A stretch of DNA of 64,000 nucleotides. It comes from Limnanthes douglasii subsp. nivea. Its lineage: Eukaryota > Streptophyta > Magnoliopsida > Brassicales > Limnanthaceae. The position numbers and the translations under genes are program-made. The stretch lies in NCBI GenBank assembly GCA_036936605.1, contig JAUPFV010000001.1, forward strand, positions 211,155,138 to 211,219,137. The letters run 5' to 3'. Numbering within the stretch: position 1 is the stretch's first letter; the number at the start of each line of letters is the position of its first letter. Below the pieces are notes generated by a model. It saw only the letters and a program-made list of their open reading frames with translations. It was not told the DNA's origin and did not search any database. Of this stretch, positions 47,431 through 59,369 are shown one piece after another.

Positions 47431-49262
47431 TAAATATTTTTGACTACTAATAAAATTTGAACGTGTTATTCAATCCATATGATAGTTATTTTGAAACACG
47501 CATTTACATTCAACTCATTTTTGGATAAAGAAAACCAACCAATTCTCATTTTATATTTTTATAGTCTATTGTCAAAACAAAATATCTATAGACAAATATA
47601 TTTTCGTAAGTTTTAGAATTGTTTCCTAAAATATAAGCGCTAGAAAGCTTCAGCCTTATACTTATTTAAAATAGAACAATTTATATTATATAATATTAGA
47701 TCCCATAATTCTATGCATATTATGTTTATTACTTATATAATGCTTGTTTGGTTTCTTTTCAACTATGGGTCCTTTTCTAAAACTTTTTTTTTAATTATTG
47801 ATTTTGGTATAATTACACTTTCATGGATTCAAGCACACCATTAAACTCTAAATTTCGTAGATTATAAATTTTGTTCATGTAACCAACAAAAAATCTTCTT
47901 ATTGTTTTTCAGACTCAATTTTAATATTTTTGGATATTTGTTCTTGTAAAATCCATTACATCATAACTTAAAGTAACCGCGATTGATTTTTTTCATAACT
48001 CATATATTATTATTTTAATTTTTTAAAAGATGAACACGATTAAATATATGAATGTAGGATAAAAATTTTATCCAAAACCTAAACAATCCGAACCAAATGA
48101 TATGACAAGAACGGTTTCCCAAAAAGATATATAAGGTGTAATTTTGTTTTTTAATATCCGTTTAGGTTCGATTCAAGTTTTGGTTATCTATATATAACAT
48201 AGGTACCTATCTCAAATCCGGTATGACATGTACCTGCTTCAAAACCCATTACAAAAATATATTAATAATTTACGTTTATTGTGTTGTCGTTTTTGTAATT
48301 CTATATCAATATCATTTATTTATTTCTACTAAATTTTAATTTTAATTTTAAATTCGATTGAATTTTAGTTTGTTTCAGATAATTACAAATTAATTTTAAT
48401 ATTAATAAAAGTTATATTATTGTAGGTTGGTGTTATTTTTAGGTGAAATCTTAGGTAAAAAATCATTATATAAAGAGAAGAACAAAAATATCACATAAAA
48501 TATTTTAGTAATCAATTAAGTACATGTGTTTTTTAATTAAAAGGAATATACATTTTTGTATTGCATTTAGTACAAGAGGTTTACATTTTAACCTCATCAA
48601 TTATTTTTTTAGCGTTTGTGAACTTTATTTCAACGTTTAACCTACTTCCAAACTTGGAATTATTGGTTTTCTTATTTTCATATGTCATGGATCATATTTT
48701 CCTTTAGATGTATTCCATATGGATTTGTCAAAAGTTATATGAAATGAGACATGTATATCGTACAATCATTCAAATGTTTTATTTTGCTTGATATTAAACA
48801 TTGTTTAAATTACTAAAATCTTATTTTTATGATATTTATATTGAATCATTATTTTAAAGATTGAAGTGTTTATCGAAATTCTCACATTTACTGCGAACTT
48901 AAAAGTTTCATTATACTTGAAACTTATTTCATGTCTTTTTTGTACCAGAGAGTTTTTAGGCGAATTTCTGTTTACTTTTTAAGGTTTCATCGCATTTATA
49001 TTCATTGAACTATCACTTTGAATCTTCATATCTATTATCTTTCCTATACGATTTTTTTAGTCTTACTATGCTTTTGGATTTCTTTTATTTTAATTTGTTT
49101 TTGGTTTCACGAATGATCAACTTTTTAGTCTTTTAAAAAACAAAATTATTTCATTGCAATTGTTCTAATTCTAAACATTTTATAAAATATAATTTGGATG
49201 GACAAACATATTTAAGAGACTTCAATTATTTCTTTGTTGTTTATGTTTGAAAAATTGCGTAT
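46691..49262. other. AT-rich stretch, no gene seen
   Basis: Includes a compound (CA)n(TA)n microsatellite at 47386-47431. No reading frame with a recognisable domain and no element ends were found. Confidence 0.5.
47386..47431. repeat. Compound (CA)n(TA)n microsatellite
   Basis: About 18 bp of alternating CA followed by about 28 bp of alternating TA. Confidence 0.95.
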
Positions 49263-49440
49263 TTGCGTCCTTCCCATTGGCGGAGCCATGGTGGGGTCCG
49301 GGGGTGCCCAGGAACCCACAAAATTATGTATATATTTTTAATTATCTTACAAAATATTAAAATATATCCTATCCTAGTGGAAAAAGTTAGAGGTAGGAAC
49401 CCAGAAGTCTTCTTCGGTTCAAGTCCCGGCTCTCGCTTTT
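49263..49440 (+). repeat. Dispersed repeat with tRNA-like Pol III motifs
   Basis: Starts GGCGGAGCCATGGTGG (49278-49293), has an AT-rich centre, then CCTAGTGGAAAAAG (49373-49386), which can be read as an A-box, and GGTTCAAGTCC (49416-49426), a perfect B-box consensus. A related fragment lies at 31791-31905. Could be a SINE relic; no cloverleaf can be drawn with confidence, so it is not called a tRNA gene. Confidence 0.55.
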
Positions 49441-49501
49441 ATTTGGTTGTTGGAAGCCTTTTTATCCTTTAACTTTGTATCGAATATAATATTGAGCCAA
49501 A

Positions 49502-49555
49502 TGTATCGAATATCACCTCCCCTATTTATTTTATCGAATATCACCTGCCCTATTT
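49502..49555. repeat. Direct duplication of ~28 bp
   Basis: TATCGAATATCACCT(C/G)CCCTATTT occurs at 49502 and 49533. A second short duplication (TAAATTAAGTGTGATCTTTA, twice) lies at 49673-49720. Confidence 0.85.
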
Positions 49556-49781
49556 TATAGAGTCTATCTTGGTTTGTCGCCTTCGTCTTGAATTTGGTAA
49601 ATGACTACGGATTCGAATCATATCAGATAGTTTCATAAAATATTTATAAAACCGTACAATTTCTTCCATCTAAATTAAGTGTGATCTTTAAATTTCTAAA
49701 TTAAGTGTGATCTTTAAATTTCAAAGTCCTATGTACTAGTTATAATGTGTATTCGATGAAGATAATTTAAATTTCAAAGCC

Positions 49782-49869
49782 ACAAAATGTTGAAATTTCA
49801 GGTACAAAATGTTGAAATTTCAGGTACAAAATGTTGAAATTTCAGGTACAAAATGTTGAAATTTCAGGT
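49782..49869. repeat. 22-bp perfect tandem repeat, four copies
   Basis: The unit ACAAAATGTTGAAATTTCAG followed by GT occurs four times in a row with no visible change. It contains the palindrome TGAAATTTCA. Confidence 0.95.
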
Positions 49870-49879
49870 GAAGAAAAGA

Positions 49880-52281
49880 AAACATAATTAAACACGAACC
49901 TAGTAAGTTAATAAATATAAATAAAGTTAACTTATATGATTGCATATCTGCCTTAGAAAATTTCAGGATTGCTTTAGACCTTTTCCATGTATACTATTTT
50001 TTCCCTTTAACAAGAACCTAATTTCAACACTCACCTAAGTAAGTTAAATTAAAAAATCCAACATATACATGAATCAAATTAATAAAGGAAAAGATTCTTA
50101 CTCCGACACTTTAACATTGACTATATCATAGATTTGTCGTCTCTCGACTCCTACAGATCTCAACACAATCAAAGACGTGTCAAGATACACACACAATACA
50201 CGAAGATAAGTAAAAAAAGACTAAGATAAAAAAAACCTAAATGTGAGGCAGCATCGTCTAGCCCGATAACCTTGGTGTGCTCATAGATTGGCAAAATACT
50301 GAAGAAATAACCAATACATAATGGATTCATTAATAAAAAAAACTAGTTAGCCAAAAAAAAAGAAGCATACATGGTGCATAAAAGCCTAAAAAATTATATT
50401 TTCTGCTATTTCATTTTTGGACAATAACCAGGACCTCATAAGGATCAAATCCTGGCTACGACACTGGTCCTTCATGTTTCAAGTTTCCAATCCGTACCCC
50501 TTCATATTTTAAAAACTTCATATACTTGTACTTTCATGTGTTTGCGTTAGGTTTTAATCAAAATTAAATTGAAAATAGCTTATTTTTGGAAGATCTTGAG
50601 ACATATATCAATTTATTTATACAAAAAATAATATTCACCAAGAAGATCATAATGAGTTACATTCAAAAGATATAAAATGTTCTTATTGAACACAAACAAG
50701 CATCAAACCTTGTTCATTACCATGTTACTATAGTTGTTCGCTTCCATGTTACTATACTCCAACAAAAAATTTATAATAAAAAAGGTTATATCATGTGTTC
50801 TTTCAAGTTTTTTAAGCGAGACCTAATTTATGTTGTTATAATGGTATTTATTTTTTAGTGAATAAAAACTTAAGTTAAAGAATAAAATGTTTAATATTTC
50901 TATGGTGCATATCCCGATAAATAATATATTATGAACATAATGGTTTAAACTAAGCTAAATATGAAAAATATAATTTAAGTAAAACAAATAAAATAAAGTA
51001 TAAAGTATAAAACAACCAATTTAGATGCTAATCATTAGACTTAAAATGAAGAGGACAAAGGAAGATGTGCAAGCACCAATTGATTGTGATACCTAATTGG
51101 GATGAGGTAGCTCTTCAGATTTCGAATACTATATTAAGTATTTAATGCACCACCAACATGAGTTTCTTTGGTTGTTTGTAGTAGAAATATGTATGATTCT
51201 CCGTCTTTGAAGTATTGAACACGTGGAATGATTTTTTAACGTAGAATAATTTCTTAACGTAGAAGAATTTCTTAAATATTTTATATTTACAACACTAATG
51301 TATTTAATCTAATTTTTGGGCTATTGGGTCGGGGGAGAAATCATTCTCGTAAGAGAATCCATCATTGACAATCACATATCATTTGAAGTAGTTGTTGTTA
51401 CAATTGTTGTGGTTACCATTGAGGACCTTACGAGCTCAACATGGCTCTCCAGATTGCTGAGGTTATGGATGTTTTGAACAAAATCAGAAGATGACTAGTC
51501 GAGCTAACTTAAGAAATTGCGATGGTATAAGGTAAATCAATCTCTAGACGTTCAATACAAAAATGAGTCCCTCTTTTTGGACTCTCTCATAAAATATTGA
51601 TACAATTTCCGTGATATTTTAACTAAATTATGACATGTATTGGATCCATAAATCCAACTTTATGACATTCAGTAATAAACAAGTCTTTATAATTTGGGGT
51701 TAAGAGGGGTGACGTTTTGAGGATTTAGCAATCAGAGTGTTAACAAATTTGTTGTCCGTGACCTAAACTCATCATGAGTAAATGAGAGAGAATAAACATC
51801 ATCTTTAATATATCATGAATAAATAATACCCAATCTATTATAGAGATTTTTTTTAAAAAAAGTATGAGGTCGTGTTTAATGGAGTCGATTTAAGAACAAC
51901 AACATCCTAGTGGAAATAAGAGAAAATTTGCAACAAAGATAAACCATATCGACAACAGTTCTAACTCACGAGCACTATCGAATAGCATAATATAAGAAAT
52001 TTAGTAATGTATCATGTCTTATTCGATTCTGTTACGACCTTCCATCATTTTTTGGTATCTTTTTCCATATTGATGTTTTCATCTTGTTGTACGTTATTTA
52101 CTTGGAGCGTCGGTTGTCAAATACCATTTTCTTTTTACCAATGTTTCATCTCCTGTTGCTATCTCTCTATTTTGTCGATACTATTGTTTGGTTATTTTCC
52201 TGTTCATCATACTGTTCTAAACATTCATTTTACTTACCGACATCTTAATAATAGATTTAATGAATACTTTTATTTTGATAT
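49880..52281. other. AT-rich stretch, no gene seen
   Basis: No gene or element ends recognised. The 99-codon plus-strand frame ending at 52306 runs into the copia LTR and has no domain, so it is not annotated. Confidence 0.5.
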
Positions 52282-52554
52282 TGTTAAAAAACAAAGAGAG
52301 AAGTAGCCGCAGGAAGCGGCTAGGGTTTTATGTTTATTAGAAAATTTTCTTTTTTGTATTGAACTGTTTTTTTTATAATGAAAACCCAAGTAAGGCTCTC
52401 AATATATAGAGAACTTAGAGGCCTATACAAGAAAAATTAATACACTGAATATTCTAACAATATCCAAACATGACAAACATTTTTAATACTATGCAACGTG
52501 AATGTGTTACATGCTAGCGCACTAAAAACATGTTATTGCGTGAATATTCTAACA
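52282..52554 (-). repeat. 3' LTR of the younger copia element
   Basis: 273 bp, TGTTAAAAAACAAAG to ATATTCTAACA on the plus strand, with about 19 substitutions and one small indel against 56972-57243 by eye. Confidence 0.95.
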
Positions 52555-52599
52555 CTCCCCCTCAAGTTGTGTTGTGGGATCACCAATACCCAACTTGGA

Positions 52600-55500
52600 T
52601 AAAACTTATTCGAATGTTCTTGCAGCAACCGCTTTTGTGAGGATGTCTGCCGGTTGGTCTTCGGATCTAACAAACGGAAGTTCGACTGTCCCATCTTCAA
52701 TCGTTTCTTTTATGAAGTGCCTATCTATTTCAACGTGCTTTGTTCTATCGTGCTGTACCGGGTTCTTTAAAATTTTAATCACAGCTTTATTATCGCACAT
52801 TAACTGAGTTTGACACTTCAGAGGGGATCCGATTTCTTTCATTATCTTCTTTAACCAAAGTATCTCGGTAATCCCCTTAACGATTCCTCTAAATTCTGAT
52901 TCAGCACTTGACAGTGATACTACTTTATGTTTCTTACTCCTCAAAGTCACCAAGTTACCTCCAAAAAGAGTAAAGTTGCCAGCATTTGATCGCTTGTCGT
53001 TAGGATTCCCTCCCCAATAAGCATCTATGTATACTTCAACATCAAGGTGTCAATTTTTCTTAACAATTATGCCTCTTCCTGGTGTGCCTTTGAGATATCG
53101 AATAATCCTCATTACTGCCTCCATATGGTGTTACTGAGGATGATGCATGAACTGGCTAACTACTCACACCGCGTATGCAATGTCGAGTCGAGTGTGAGCC
53201 AGGTAAATCAATTTCCCCACCAACCTTTGGTACATTTCTTTACTCGCTGGTCTCACCCCTTCAATTATCTTTAGTTTGTGATTCACAACCATAAGAGTGT
53301 CATTTGGTTTTGCAATCCACCATGCCAACTTCAGCTAATAAATCCAATATATATTTCCGTTAGGAGATATAAATCCCTCCTCTTGACCTAAGAACCTCGA
53401 TTCCTAGGAAATACTTCAATCCCCCAAGGTCTTTCATTTCGAACTTCTTGAAGAGGTTTTTCCTAAGAGAGTTAATTTCTTCTTCGTCATTCCCCGTTAT
53501 AATCATATCGTCGATATATATTATAAGACAAGTGACTAATTCTCCTCTCTTTTTGTAAAACAAGGTATGATCCCCATTACTATGTTTGTAGCTATACTGC
53601 TTCATTGCCATTGTAAATCTCCCAAACCAAGCACGAGGAGACTGTTTGAGCCCATATAATGCCTTTTTCAGTTTACATACCTCATTTTTTTGAAAACCAC
53701 CAGAGAAACCTGGTGGGGGTTCCATATATACCTCTTCTTCCAAGTCTCCATGTAAGAAAGAATTCTTTACATCAAATTGATGAAGAGGACAATCTTTATT
53801 CGCGACTATTGAAAGTAAAACTCTGATAGTGTCAATCTTTGCAACCGAAGAGAACATTTCAAAGTAGTCTATACCATATGTTTGTGTATATCCTTTGGCA
53901 ACCAATCTTGCCTTGTGTTGCTCAATGGTGCCATCGGATTTATATTTTATATTAAATACCCATCTACACCCGACTGCTTTCTTCCCTTGTGGTAACACAC
54001 AATTCTCCCATGTACCATTCCTTTTTAGAGCTTCAATTTTGGTATTCATTGCCTCATGCCATTCAGTCATCTTCTTAGCTTCTTGAGCTGTTTTAGGGAT
54101 TTGTTTAGAGAGAATAGTAGCTGAAAACGCCTTTGCAATCTTCGTCATTCCTAACCTATCCGTTTTTTTTTCGGATATGTAGATGCACGAGGAACGTGTT
54201 CCGGTGAATACCGGTCAGGAGGAACCCCTCTATTTTTTCTTGGCGGAAGAACCGGAGTTTGGGTTTCAACAAATAAACTTCCTGAAATGTCATGGTCAGT
54301 AGCATTTTTTGAATTATGACATTGTAAATTGTTTACCTCTTGATGGGCATTTTCTTCGGCTGATTCGCTGGTAGTATCCATGGAATTTATTTCTTGTTGG
54401 ACATTGTCTTCGGGAGAATCACTGGTGGTAAGAACTGCCTCGTCAGTCTCGTTTATGTTGAAAGAGGCGTGTTCGGTGGCGCCATCTACCGACTCTGTCG
54501 GCACATCCTCAAAGTAACTTTCATATAGCAACCTCAAGTGATTCACTTACTTTCTCCCTCTGAGCACGAGATTGGTGGTTAAAAAAATAATCGGATTCTA
54601 AGAAGTCACAGTCCATGGTGACATGGATTCGACAAGTAACCAGGTTGTAACACTGATATCCCATTTGATGAACACCGTACCCAACGAATACACAATTTTC
54701 AGCACACGGATTAAGTTTGTTTCGACTAGTTTTAGGGATATGAACAAACACCGAACAACCAAAGACACTAGGTGGTAAGGTCATAATAGATGGAATTATA
54801 ACTTGGGTGGCAAACACTTGTAATGGAGTTTTATTTCCTAGACATCGGGTTGGTAGACGATTTGCAAGATACGTAGCTGTAGCAAGAGCTTCTGGCCAAA
54901 GAGAATGAGGAACTCTAGATTCAATCATAATAGCACGAGTTTTTGCAAGTAAAGTACGATTCTTTCGTTCTGAAGTACCGTTTTGTTGAGGTGTCTTTGG
55001 ACAAGTGGTTTGATGGATAAGACCATTTATTTTGAAAAAATCATGCATTGTTTGGTTGACAAACTTTGTTCCATTATCAGAACGGAGAATCTGTATTTTT
55101 TTTTTCAAATTGAGTTAAAATCATTTTGTAAAAACAAACAAATATTTCTGGTACTTCCGATTTATGTTTCATGAAGTATACCCAAGTCATTCTTGAGAAA
55201 TCATCTACAAATAAAACAAAGTATCTGATTTGATTGTTAGTGCAATTTGGTGCTGGACCCCAAACATCAGAATGGATTAACGAAAAAGCATAATCAACTC
55301 TAGTATTACTTTGATTAAATGAGACCTTACAATTGTTGCAAGAATGCAGGTTTCACATTTCTCATGAATGGAATTATTTAAAAAACGACTAGGAAACAAA
55401 CTTTTAAGATAACTAAAAGAAGGATGACCAAGTCGTCGGTGCCATAACCAAAGTTTCCTTTCGGTTGTTCTGTGAGCAAGCATGGCATGTCCCTTATGAA

Positions 55501-56921
55501 CTACCTCATCCACATAATAGAGACCTCTTTGTTCAGTACCACGCCCAATGATCTCCTTCGTACGAATGTCCTGTAAAATGCAAAAAAATGGATACATAAG
55601 AACTATACAGTTGAGTTGTTTTGTCACTTGACTAACAGATAATAACTTTAAGGATAATGAAGGAAAGTAGAGGCAGTTTTTAATTTCTATTTTTTTCGAA
55701 AAAATAATTGAACCTCCCCCTTTGACTTCACAAATCTCTCCACTAGCAGTCTCAATATGGGACTTCTTTGGAGATGACATGTCACCAAAGTCTTTAGGAT
55801 CATAAGACATGGTGTCCGTAGCCCCGCAATCAAAGATCCAATTCATTAATTTCTTAAACCCTTTACTTCCAAGTTTTTCATAGTAGTTCGCCGCCATTTC
55901 TCCAAAACCAGTGCCACATCCTTCCTCATTTTTAGTCGGATCTTCACCGCCAATTGTAGACGAAGCCTGTTTGATATTAGATCTGAAACACTGGTTATTT
56001 TTCTCCTTATGACCGTCTTCCCACCATTCTGGATAGCCAACCAGCTGGAAACATGTCTCTTTAGTGTGTTTCTTCATCCCACAATGAGTGCAATACAACT
56101 TGGATTTATCTTCTTTCTCTTTGGATCGGAATTTAAACCTCTGTGCAGAATCTTTAGCAGCCAAACCCATTCCAATTTCAATCGAGTCACTATCAGAAGA
56201 ACTTGATTTTAGTATATTAAGCCTGGCCACTTCCCTTCGTATTGTAGCATATGTTGTTTTCACGGAAGGAAGAGGATCCTTTTTCAGGATATCTCTCTTG
56301 ACTGGTTCCAACTTGTCATTAATCGCCATTCGCAATTGATAGAGTCTTTGTTCTTGAGTCTTCTTATTGTAGATCTGAATGTCTTCTGGGTCTTTCATAG
56401 GGTTTGGATCTCGCCTATCTATAGACATCCAGATGTTCTGCAGTTTGTTCCATAAGTCTTCTTGTGTATCAGACCCTTGCCTTAATGAATTAGCAGACTC
56501 TTATGAAGGTCAAACACCTGTAACGAATCTGTACCAGAACCGTATGTGGTGGCTAACCCATCCCAGAGGGCTTTTGCAGTGGGATATTGCGAGACATTAT
56601 TCACCAAGCTGGATTCAAGATTCTGGATAATCCATGTGAAAACACATTGATCATCTTGTTCCCACCTTGTATATGTGTTGTCAGTTTTAGATGGAGGTGT
56701 CGGCTCCCCTGTAATGTGAGAACCTCTCCCCTTCCCTTAATTGCTTTCTTCACCAGGTTTGCCCATAGGGTATAGTTGTGACCACCGAGTTTAATCCCTA
56801 GGGATAAATTCTCGGGGTTAGTTGTTTGTTGTTGTGTTCCGAGACCATTTCTCAGAATGGCAGCAATCTGCGTTGTTAATTCATCAGGGATTTGACTGAC
56901 CACGACTTCATTGCCAGCCAT
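52600..56921 (-). pseudogene. Copia gag-pol polyprotein
   Basis: ATG at 56921 (MAGNEVVVSQIPDEL). Gag to about 56000 with a frameshift near 56600 and a stop near 56500; zinc knuckle CTHCGMKKHTKETC (about 56050-56090). Protease active site FDCGATDTM (about 55811-55838). GAG-preintegrase LWHRRLGHPSF (about 55415-55450). Integrase Asp-Asp-Glu: HSDVWGP (about 55240-55260), RSDNGTKF (about 55070-55090) and ERKNR (about 54955-54970); a frame break falls between 55108 and 55277. RT (53360-54148) has HKARLVAKGYTQ, QFDVKNSFLHGDL, LKKALYGLKQSPRAWF and catalytic YIDDM. RNase H (52606-52953) has SLSSAESEF, CDNKAVIKI and KHVEIDRHF, ending QPADILTK. It would give capsid and replication enzymes if intact. 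Confidence 0.93.
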
Positions 56922-56971
56922 CTTTGTTGATGATGTTCAGAATTCCCAGAATCACACGTGCTCTGATACTA

Positions 56972-57243
56972 TGTTAAAAAACAAAGAGAGAAGTAACCGC
57001 ATGAAGCAGCTAGGGTTTTGTGTTTATTAGAAAATGTTCCTTTTTGTATTGAACTGTTTTTTAATAATGCAAACCCAAGTAAGGCTCTCAATATATAGAG
57101 AACATAGAGGCCTATACAAGAAAACTTAATATACTAAATATTCTAACAATATCCAAACATGACAAACATTTTTAATATTATGGAACATGAATGTGTTACA
57201 TACTAACGCATTAAAAACATGTTATTGCATGAATATTCTAACA
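56972..57243 (-). repeat. 5' LTR of the younger copia element
   Basis: 272 bp, same ends as the 3' LTR. It contains AATATATAGAG near 57088, a possible TATA-like signal, and is followed in the minus direction by the primer-binding site. Confidence 0.95.
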
Positions 57244-58365
57244 TATATATTCTCAAATAAAAATAATAGAATTCTTGGGCGGTGTACACATGTCTACGTT
57301 TTAAATCAATATTTTGTTATTCTTAACATTATTATAAATTACATTAATAAAAATAAAATTTAAGCAAACTTGTACATACCTAATCTCCAAAATAAAATGC
57401 TGCAATGCTGTTACTAAATATGTGAAAGAAATTTACTTTTAGCCAAATAAATATTATAAAAATTAATTAGATTCCGTTGCTTGAGTTGGTTTTATTCTAT
57501 CATTTCTGGTAAATTTGCGATATTTAGGTGCGCTGCGCACTAAGGCGAAGTGTAGCAGCAGCCGTAAAAGTAAATATAAGTGGATGAGTCAACCAATAGT
57601 GGGCAAGTAGGGTTCAAGTTGGGCTTCTTACAACTTAACAACTGTAAGTCGGTTGTTAATTTTGGGCCCACCAAACATTGTGCTCTCATCTTCATCTCAA
57701 CTTTTGATAAGTTCGGTTTAGTTGCTAATCCATTTATGTTTATAAAGCACTAATGTACACGTTTTGCCTTACCAATATATTTTATTATTTGAAATTTATC
57801 ATAGCTTTCTTTTCATTTTCTGCCATATCTTATCTTGTTCATTTTCTTTTTATACTAAACTTTATCTTATTTGTGTGTTGGGAAGAAGATCATATTTCTT
57901 ACTTTATTTATTAGATCGAATCAAATTCAAAATACGTTAAAGAAATTATTTTTATGTTTAAATTTGTATAATTTGAGTACGTTTGTAAATATTTGACCAT
58001 CGTCTATGTATCTATAACTAAATTAACAGCATTTAACAATTGGACGTGGATATATTATTAAAAAAACATATATGTAAGCGAATTACTTTATGTTTTTAGT
58101 CCGTATAATTGTTGTTTATTTTTATAATATTACCTAATCTTTTAGTTTTTGTTAATTTTGAAATAAAAAATTTGCATGCGTACAATTGTAATAGTCAACC
58201 AAGCTAGTTTGTAACTTTAACAAATTTGTAGATTTGGTACGGATTTTATATTTTAATTTAGTTGAATATATAAAATTTTAATTTAGTTGAATAGGTAGAT
58301 TTAATTAAATAAATTTTGAGATTGTGGTTGTTATTATGTTTTTATATGAATACGTTTGAGTATAA
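57244..58365. other. AT-rich intergenic stretch, no gene seen
   Basis: Includes a small GC-rich palindromic phrase GTGCGCTGCGCAC (57533-57545). No frame, RNA gene or element end supported. Confidence 0.5.
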
Positions 58366-59058
58366 TAATGTCCGTTTTGGTTTCATGCCGGTTAAAGAAA
58401 TGTTATGTCTATGTATAATAGGTGTAGAATTTTGGTTGCACATAACAAATATTCCTTTCGAACAAAATATATTTTAACCTTCTCTCAACTTATGTATATC
58501 GGTACATTTTAGCTAGATTTCACTACACGAGCCATAAAATTTTACAAAAAGTTTATAAGCTGACTCTTATTAGACAAAACTACAAGTTCTTTAACGTTAC
58601 TTCAATCAAGTCATGTCGCTTTGATACATAGATCCACGAGCACTCCAAACTAGGTACTCCCTCCGTTTCATAATATAGGTCGTTTAAGGTTTTTCTCAAA
58701 AATATTAAGGAAAGTAATAATGACTTTGAAAGAATAGAAAAAAATAAATTTGATTGGTGGAGTTGATAACTTGTGGAGAAGGTTAACTATTTTATTGGTG
58801 GAAAGTGGAATATGTGTAATAAATGCTGCATTGGAAAATGAGAACGACTTATATTATGAAACAAAATCTTTCTCATAGAAAGACTTATATTATGAAACAA
58901 ATGGAGTAATATTAATGATCTATTGGACATATCATTCACCTTGACCATGACTGTTGGTTCATCATGCTCGACATAAGAAAATTTCACCAATATTGTGTCA
59001 TGTCTGGGTCTAGAGCTCTAGTACCATTTTGTTATCAATATATGTATCGCATATTATA

Positions 59059-59060
<2 letters not shown>
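58366..59060 (-). mobile_element. Fifth TRIM copy, partial, with nested Stowaway
   Basis: Same family as 41863-43626. The left LTR piece ends CATAACA at 58441-58447; the internal region opens with TTCCTTTCGAACAAAAT; and the right LTR starts TGTTATCAATATATG at 59030. Next to it the minus strand reads ATGGTACTAGAGCTC, a mutated tRNA-iMet primer site. The internal region carries a Stowaway MITE. The right LTR stops at the (TA)n run where LINE-6 ends. Confidence 0.75.
58657..58906. mobile_element. Stowaway MITE
   Basis: A 250-bp element with ends CTCCCTCCGTTTCATAATAT and, inverted, CTCCATTTGTTTCATAATAT, bordered by TA on both sides (58655-58656 and 58907-58908). CTCCCTCC ends and TA duplication are typical of Stowaway (Tc1/mariner). 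The right end is duplicated internally: CTTATATTATGAAACAAA occurs twice (58847 and 58883). Confidence 0.85.

Positions 59061-59097
<37 letters not shown>
59061..59097. repeat. (TA)n run at the LINE-6 3' end
   Basis: 37 bp of TA between the TRIM LTR fragment and the LINE-6 3' UTR. A similar AT run terminates LINE-4. Confidence 0.95.
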
Positions 59098-59099
<2 letters not shown>

Positions 59100-59369
59100 C
59101 CAAGAAATAAATTTTATTGATGTTAATGAAAAATATTACATTATGTTCATTATTTTCTGGTATAACTAATACATTTTTGCCTTCTATGTTTAAGGCTTCC
59201 TTAACAATTTTGTGACTTATAATTTCCTGTATAGCACTTCTCTTGACTCACTACAATTTTCCTGGTATAACTCTTCTCTTGTAGCTCCATATCTCTTCTC
59301 TCTCTAATGCTCTTCTTTGTGTCTTTTCTTCTTGCTATGTGCCATCTTTGTACTCCATCCAATACTCTA

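Larger units (their letters stand above)
52282..57243 (-). mobile_element. Ty1/copia retrotransposon, structurally complete
   Basis: A 4.96-kb minus-strand element with LTRs at 56972-57243 (5') and 52282-52554 (3'), ends TG...CA, alike at roughly 93% by my hand count. The primer-binding site TAGTATCAGAGC (about 56960-56971) matches tRNA-iMet apart from one base, and the polypurine tract TTGAGGGGGAG abuts the 3' LTR (52555-52565). The flanks GATAT and TATAT are a near-perfect 5-bp duplication. Gag, protease, integrase, RT and RNase H are all present but broken by frameshifts and stops. Confidence 0.95.

Noticed and set aside
49373..49426. tRNA gene
   Set aside because: A- and B-box-like motifs are present, but acceptor and anticodon arms cannot be paired convincingly.
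52007..52306. 99-codon Cys/Phe-rich frame ending at the copia LTR
   Set aside because: No domain, and its end is made of LTR sequence, so it was created by the insertion.
57533..57545. GTGCGCTGCGCAC palindrome as a regulatory site
   Set aside because: A single short GC-rich palindrome with no gene nearby; probably incidental.
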